A DNA stretch of 64,000 nt from positions 12,010 through 76,009 of the forward strand of contig RYVZ01000016.1 in the NCBI GenBank assembly GCA_003979345.1. The letters are read 5' to 3'. This document shows positions 60,440-64,000 of this stretch, in pieces. A program made the position numbers and the translations under genes. Source of the DNA: Lachnospiraceae bacterium. GTDB lineage: Bacteria > Bacillota > Clostridia > Lachnospirales > Lachnospiraceae. Under the pieces are notes generated by a model that was given only the letters and a program-made list of their open reading frames with translations, had not been told where the DNA came from and did not search any database. Every line of letters begins with the position of its first letter. The stretch's first letter is position 1.

Positions 60440-63367
60440 TCAGCCGCTGCCTGTTCCGCCTGTAGCTTCTGTTCCACCGCTTATTGCACCGCCGGTTCCT
60501 GTTTCACCGCCGCCGGTTCCGCCAGATCCTGTTTCGCCGCCGGCACCATTGTCCGGAACAACAGGAGGGGTAGTCCCTTCAGGGGGGATCAATGGGGGAG
60601 CAGTCGTGCCGTCTGGAAGGGGAATTTGTATGACGTCTCCCCCGCCATCGGGTTCAGGCGGCTGCATGACGGAACCGATGAGATTCCGGAAATAATCCGA
60701 AGGGCTTGTGAGCAGGATTGCCTGTTGCTGTTCTGGAAGGATGCTTCCCCATTGCTGAAGAAGAAGCGCATCCGAGTCAGGCTGGGCAAAAAACTCTGCT
60801 GTGTGCTGACACATGTTTGTACTTGAAGCAGTTGATACCGTACCATCCGGATTCACCATTGTGGAGCCGCGGAGCAGGGATTCATGTTCGATCGGCATCA
60901 GTTCCAGAATGCCTTCGATCTGGAACGGACAATTTTCACTTGCCGGCAGGACATCGACACAGCAAACGGAACCGGAATAGTGAACATCGCATAAATCAGT
61001 AGGCTGGGTTCCGTTTTCAAAATATTCCGTTTTCAGATGGTTATCGCACAAACCGGCAATCGGGAGTTTTCCTGACCGGCTGCACACTGTACAAGTCGTG
61101 ATACCGCTTGGCATCGTGAAAGCCTGATAAGGTAGGTTTTCGTGAATCTTTGTCATTACCAGACGCCACAAATTCTTGGATAGATTACGCTCTACATTAC
61201 CGCTTAAGAAAGTCGTAGAGTTCCGATTGTCATAGCCGGTCCATACAGCGCAGGTATAGTAGGGTGAGAAGCCTGCAAACCATACATCACGGTAAGCGGT
61301 AGAGGTACCGGTTTTTCCTGCAAGTGCCTGTCCGGTAAATCGCGCTGCGGTTCCGGTAGGGGATACGATGCCGCTTCCTCCGCCTGTCAGAACATCCTCC
61401 ATTGCATTTGTCAGAAGGTATGCAGTCGTTTCTTTGATTACCTGATGAGACTCCTGATTGACGGTGTTATCCAAAATAACATTGCCGCGGGAGTCAATCA
61501 CCTTTGTATAAAGGATCGGTTCCAAATAAGTACCATTGTTAGCGATTGTGGCGTATGCCGCGCAGAGTTCATAGTTTTTAACACCGGTGGTAAGCCCGCC
61601 GAGCGAAAGTGACTGGGTCACGTCGGACAGAATCTTGGTGCCATCATAATTCGGGGCATTTTCCACTAAAGTGGTAAAGCCAAAGTTCTGCGTGTAGCTG
61701 AAACCAAGCGCCGGTGAGATCTCTGTTATCGTTTTGGCAGCAAGTACGTTGATCGAACCGAGGATTCCGTCACGGATGGATAGCAGACCATGATATTTTT
61801 GGTCGTAATTTCTTACCGGCGTTCCATCGTCATAGTTAAATGGTGCGTCGTTGTAAACAGAAGCAAGCGTTTTCATGCCGGTATCCAGCGCAGGCGCATA
61901 AGCTGCGATGATCTTGAATGTGGAGCCGGGCTGCCGCTGTACGGAAAATGCACGGTTTAAGGTTCTGCTTCCCTCTTTTTGACCGCGTCCGCCCACCATT
62001 GCGAGGACATGTCCCGTATACTGATCCATGATCGTCATGGAAATCTGGGGCTGAGGTGTTAAAGAAATGGTTTCGGAGACAAATTCGTCTCCTTCACCCA
62101 TTACGTATTCTTTATAAGTCTCGATTGCTGCATAGGCATCCTCTTCCGAAGAATATAGCATTTTGAAGTTCCGGTCATTCTCCTTGAAGTAGGCGGTAAA
62201 GGATTCGGAACCGAAATTCTCATAACTTCCGTCAGGTTTCTCGATCGTGAGCTGGTAAGAAAGCTCATAGCGGACATTTTCAGGGTAATTCTCAGGGTTT
62301 GAGCAGACTTCATCTGCGATTGCCTGTATAGTAGCATCCTGTGTGGAATAAATACTGAGACCGCCGCTGTACAGCAGGTTCTTTGCCTGAGTGGGGCTGT
62401 AGCCGGCCTTTTCCTGTAAGTCACGCTCCAGCTGGCTGACAAGCGCGTCTTCAAAATAAGTATAAACGGAGGAGTCGATAATGTTCTGATTTACCGCCTG
62501 AATGCGGGAGTAAACATCATCCGTCATTGCTTCATCATATTCGGCCTGCGTGATCCATTCCTGCTCTAACATCCTGTCAAGGACATCTTTCCGGCGTTTC
62601 GCATTTTCCTCCGGGTAAATGATCGGATCATATTGGGACGGGTTCTGCGTGATTCCGGCAATGACTGCGCATTCGGAAAGAGTCAGTTCGTATACCGGTT
62701 TGTCAAAATAGCGCTGGGACGCTGCCTGTACGCCAAGCGTCGAATGACCAAGATTGATGGTATTCATGTAATATTCAAGGATCTGATCCTTGTCCATATA
62801 TTTTTCAAGCTGAATGGCAAGGTACTGTTCCTGTATTTTTCGTTTCAGACTCTCAATAAATGTACGCTCCGTTACCCAGCCGTCAAATACGTTGTTTTTG
62901 AGAAGCTGCTGTGTGATGGTGCTGGCACCGGAGGTAAAATGACCGCCGTTTCTTAACCCGTTAAATCCTGCACGCAGGATTCCCTTGATGTCAATACCGT
63001 TGTGCTGGTAGAAACGCTGATCCTCAATGGCAACGAACGCATGTGCCAGATCGTCCGGAATCAAGTCCATCGTAACAGGACTCCGGTTTGAACCCTCCTC
63101 GACAAGCTTTACCATTTCGTGGCCTTCGTTGTCATAAACAACGCTTGCATAGCTTGTAGGAATGACATCTTCAACGGAAATATCGGGCGTTGAGTTCAAA
63201 ATACCGCGGAACATGCCGAGCACAAGCGAGATCCCGAGTACGATCATTGTGATGAAGCATACTAAAGTCGCCTTGAGCATTGTGACGAGAATCATTTTTT
63301 TCAATTTTGTCGTTTTAGAGGTAAGCGCACGCTGTCGTCTGCGTGTGCCGTATTTGCCGTAGTTCAT
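60440..63367 (-). CDS. Class A penicillin-binding protein (PBP1A-type)
   Basis: A 975-residue bifunctional peptidoglycan synthase. Basic cytoplasmic start, membrane helix (about 28-52), GT51 glycosyltransferase (about 70-250, FVAIEDQRFYQHNGID and TITQQLLKN), and a transpeptidase with active-site Ser in STFK, GSIN and GKTGTS. The C-terminal 100 residues are a Gly/Pro/Thr-rich tail (GGTGGGETGTGG), likely a spacer through the wall. Cysteine pairs before the tail (CTVCSRSG, CDNH) are unusual and could form disulfides. It is the main wall-building gene next to the envelope run. Confidence 0.96.
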   Translation of the reverse strand: MNYGKYGTRRRQRALTSKTTKLKKMILVTMLKATLVCFITMIVLGISLVLGMFRGILNSTPDISVEDVIPTSYASVVYDNEGHEMVKLVEEGSNRSPVTMDLIPDDLAHAFVAIEDQRFYQHNGIDIKGILRAGFNGLRNGGHFTSGASTITQQLLKNNVFDGWVTERTFIESLKRKIQEQYLAIQLEKYMDKDQILEYYMNTINLGHSTLGVQAASQRYFDKPVYELTLSECAVIAGITQNPSQYDPIIYPEENAKRRKDVLDRMLEQEWITQAEYDEAMTDDVYSRIQAVNQNIIDSSVYTYFEDALVSQLERDLQEKAGYSPTQAKNLLYSGGLSIYSTQDATIQAIADEVCSNPENYPENVRYELSYQLTIEKPDGSYENFGSESFTAYFKENDRNFKMLYSSEEDAYAAIETYKEYVMGEGDEFVSETISLTPQPQISMTIMDQYTGHVLAMVGGRGQKEGSRTLNRAFSVQRQPGSTFKIIAAYAPALDTGMKTLASVYNDAPFNYDDGTPVRNYDQKYHGLLSIRDGILGSINVLAAKTITEISPALGFSYTQNFGFTTLVENAPNYDGTKILSDVTQSLSLGGLTTGVKNYELCAAYATIANNGTYLEPILYTKVIDSRGNVILDNTVNQESHQVIKETTAYLLTNAMEDVLTGGGSGIVSPTGTAARFTGQALAGKTGTSTAYRDVWFAGFSPYYTCAVWTGYDNRNSTTFLSGNVERNLSKNLWRLVMTKIHENLPYQAFTMPSGITTCTVCSRSGKLPIAGLCDNHLKTEYFENGTQPTDLCDVHYSGSVCCVDVLPASENCPFQIEGILELMPIEHESLLRGSTMVNPDGTVSTASSTNMCQHTAEFFAQPDSDALLLQQWGSILPEQQQAILLTSPSDYFRNLIGSVMQPPEPDGGGDVIQIPLPDGTTAPPLIPPEGTTPPVVPDNGAGGETGSGGTGGGETGTGGAISGGTEATGGTGSG

Positions 63368-63415
63368 CGTATAAATGCCTTTCCTTCTGCACTTTGCGCA
63401 AAAATTTCCTAATAC

Positions 63416-63444
63416 ATTATACCAAAACCCGCATGGTAAATAAA
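63416..63444 (-). promoter_or_regulatory. Promoter of the penicillin-binding protein gene
   Basis: On the minus strand TTTATT (63439-63444), 17 bases, TATAAT (63416-63421) preceded by TGG, an extended -10. Confidence 0.55.
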
Positions 63445-63587
63445 GGATTTTCTGATGTTTTTATGATTGTTCACAATTCCATACATTTTATACGGAATGC
63501 GGGGGTACCGGCGGAATCCGAAAAACCGGTCAGAGGGAATCAGCGAAGCATCCGTACGCATCGCAATTGCACAGGGAAGCGGGGTAT

Positions 63588-63771
63588 GGTACAATGTCGT
63601 CAGACATTGTACCGCGCCGAGCGGAGCGAGTGCGCATCGCGAAGCGAAAGCATGTGCGAAGCACATGACACAATGTCGTCAGACATTGTACCGCGCCGAG
63701 CGGAGCGAGTGCGCATTGCGAAGCGAAAGCATGTGCGAAGCACATGACACAATGTCGTCAGACATTGTACC
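63588..63771 (+). repeat. Palindromic repeat with a 79-bp tandem duplication
   Basis: GGTACAATGTC-GTCA-GACATTGTACC (63588-63613) is a perfect palindrome. It is followed by a 79-base unit at 63614-63692 and again at 63693-63771, differing at one base. Each unit holds GCGCCGAGCGGAGCGAG, TCGC-GAA-GCGA and CATGTGC-GAA-GCACATG hairpins and another palindrome. The open frames through it are by-products of the repeat. Confidence 0.9.
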
Positions 63772-63811
63772 ATAATATATCTGGGAAGAACATGCGGAGA
63801 GAATAAGAGCG

Positions 63812-63981
63812 ATGCAGGAAGAACAGAGCGGTTATAAAATTATGCTGACGGGCGGCAGCGGTGAGGTGGAAGAAAAAAAGTCCCGTTTTATTGCAACGCT
63901 GTCCCCTGTGGAGAATGAGGAAGAAGCAGAGGCATTTATCGCGGGGATAAAAAAGAAATATTGGGATGCAAGGCATAACTG
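63812..63981 (+). CDS. YigZ/IMPACT-family protein, 5' part only
   Basis: An ATG at 63812 opens about 57 residues ending at the contig edge. GEVEEKKSRFIATLSPVENEEEAEAFI and KKKYWDARHNC match the start of YigZ/IMPACT proteins, whose family function is poorly defined and linked to translation stress in relatives. GGAGAG lies about eleven bases upstream. The reading frame is cut at 63981 by adapter sequence. Confidence 0.85.
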
Positions 63982-64000
63982 CTGTCTCTTATACACATCT
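63982..64000 (+). other. Nextera/Tn5 mosaic-end adapter sequence
   Basis: The last 19 bases are exactly CTGTCTCTTATACACATCT, the reverse complement of the Tn5 mosaic end used in Nextera libraries. It breaks the YigZ frame. Sequencing read-through that was not trimmed, not genome. Confidence 0.93.

Overview
This 64 kb window looks like chromosomal DNA of an anaerobic Firmicute, most likely a Lachnospiraceae-type Clostridium. The call is inferred from mid-range GC, strong AGGAGG-type ribosome sites, sigma-A-like promoters, a GHKL kinase with LytTR regulators, a ClpC-RadA neighbourhood, and small protein families typical of that group. It is mostly ordinary core genome with many short repeats between genes. 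The last 19 bases match a Nextera sequencing adapter, so the right edge is probably a contig end with untrimmed adapter.

Layout. 1-7.3 kb: 5' part of an AraC-type regulator, a subtilisin-like protease, a KilA-N-type remnant, then a sensory block (LytTR response regulator, GHKL kinase, an orphan solute-binding lipoprotein, a membrane HD-GYP protein). 7.3-8.2 kb: an AT-rich patch with a decayed secreted-peptide gene and a hypothetical. 8.3-15.5 kb: a GH43 lipoprotein facing a MarR regulator and a heterodimeric ABC exporter. 15.7-24.6 kb: GreA, a DHH phosphoesterase with a structured leader, a large TIR/beta-propeller membrane protein, an M19 dipeptidase, a Cof-type phosphatase and a TPR lipoprotein. 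24.7-34.1 kb: nucleotide synthesis (pyrF, pyrE, purE, purM, purN, purD) mixed with a Nudix-like protein, small membrane proteins and an M29-type peptidase. 34.2-43.3 kb: a zinc-ribbon protein, an SH3/cadherin-like membrane protein, ClpC, then a TetR-CPBP cassette that separates clpC from radA.

43.4-49.5 kb: tRNA-Trp, two coiled-coil paralogues, a Nudix hydrolase, a DUF1905-like/C39-like fusion, a six-unit hairpin array, a MATE exporter and a YlmH-like S4 protein. 49.6-53.8 kb: a LytTR/DUF3021 pair, a repeat-rich gap, an ABC-2 transporter, a MITE-like element and TrmO. 53.9-64 kb: a small membrane protein, an RlmI-type methyltransferase, a run of envelope proteins (zinc ribbons, a YARHG domain, a TcaA-like protein, an SH3 protein), a class A penicillin-binding protein, a tandemly duplicated palindromic repeat, and the start of a YigZ/IMPACT gene.

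The purine genes purM-purN-purD are closely packed and act together in IMP synthesis; pyrF and pyrE complete UMP synthesis. The 56-63 kb genes look like one envelope programme. The least explained items are the TIR/propeller protein, the DUF1905-C39 fusion, and four families of palindromic or tandem repeats placed next to promoters and terminators.
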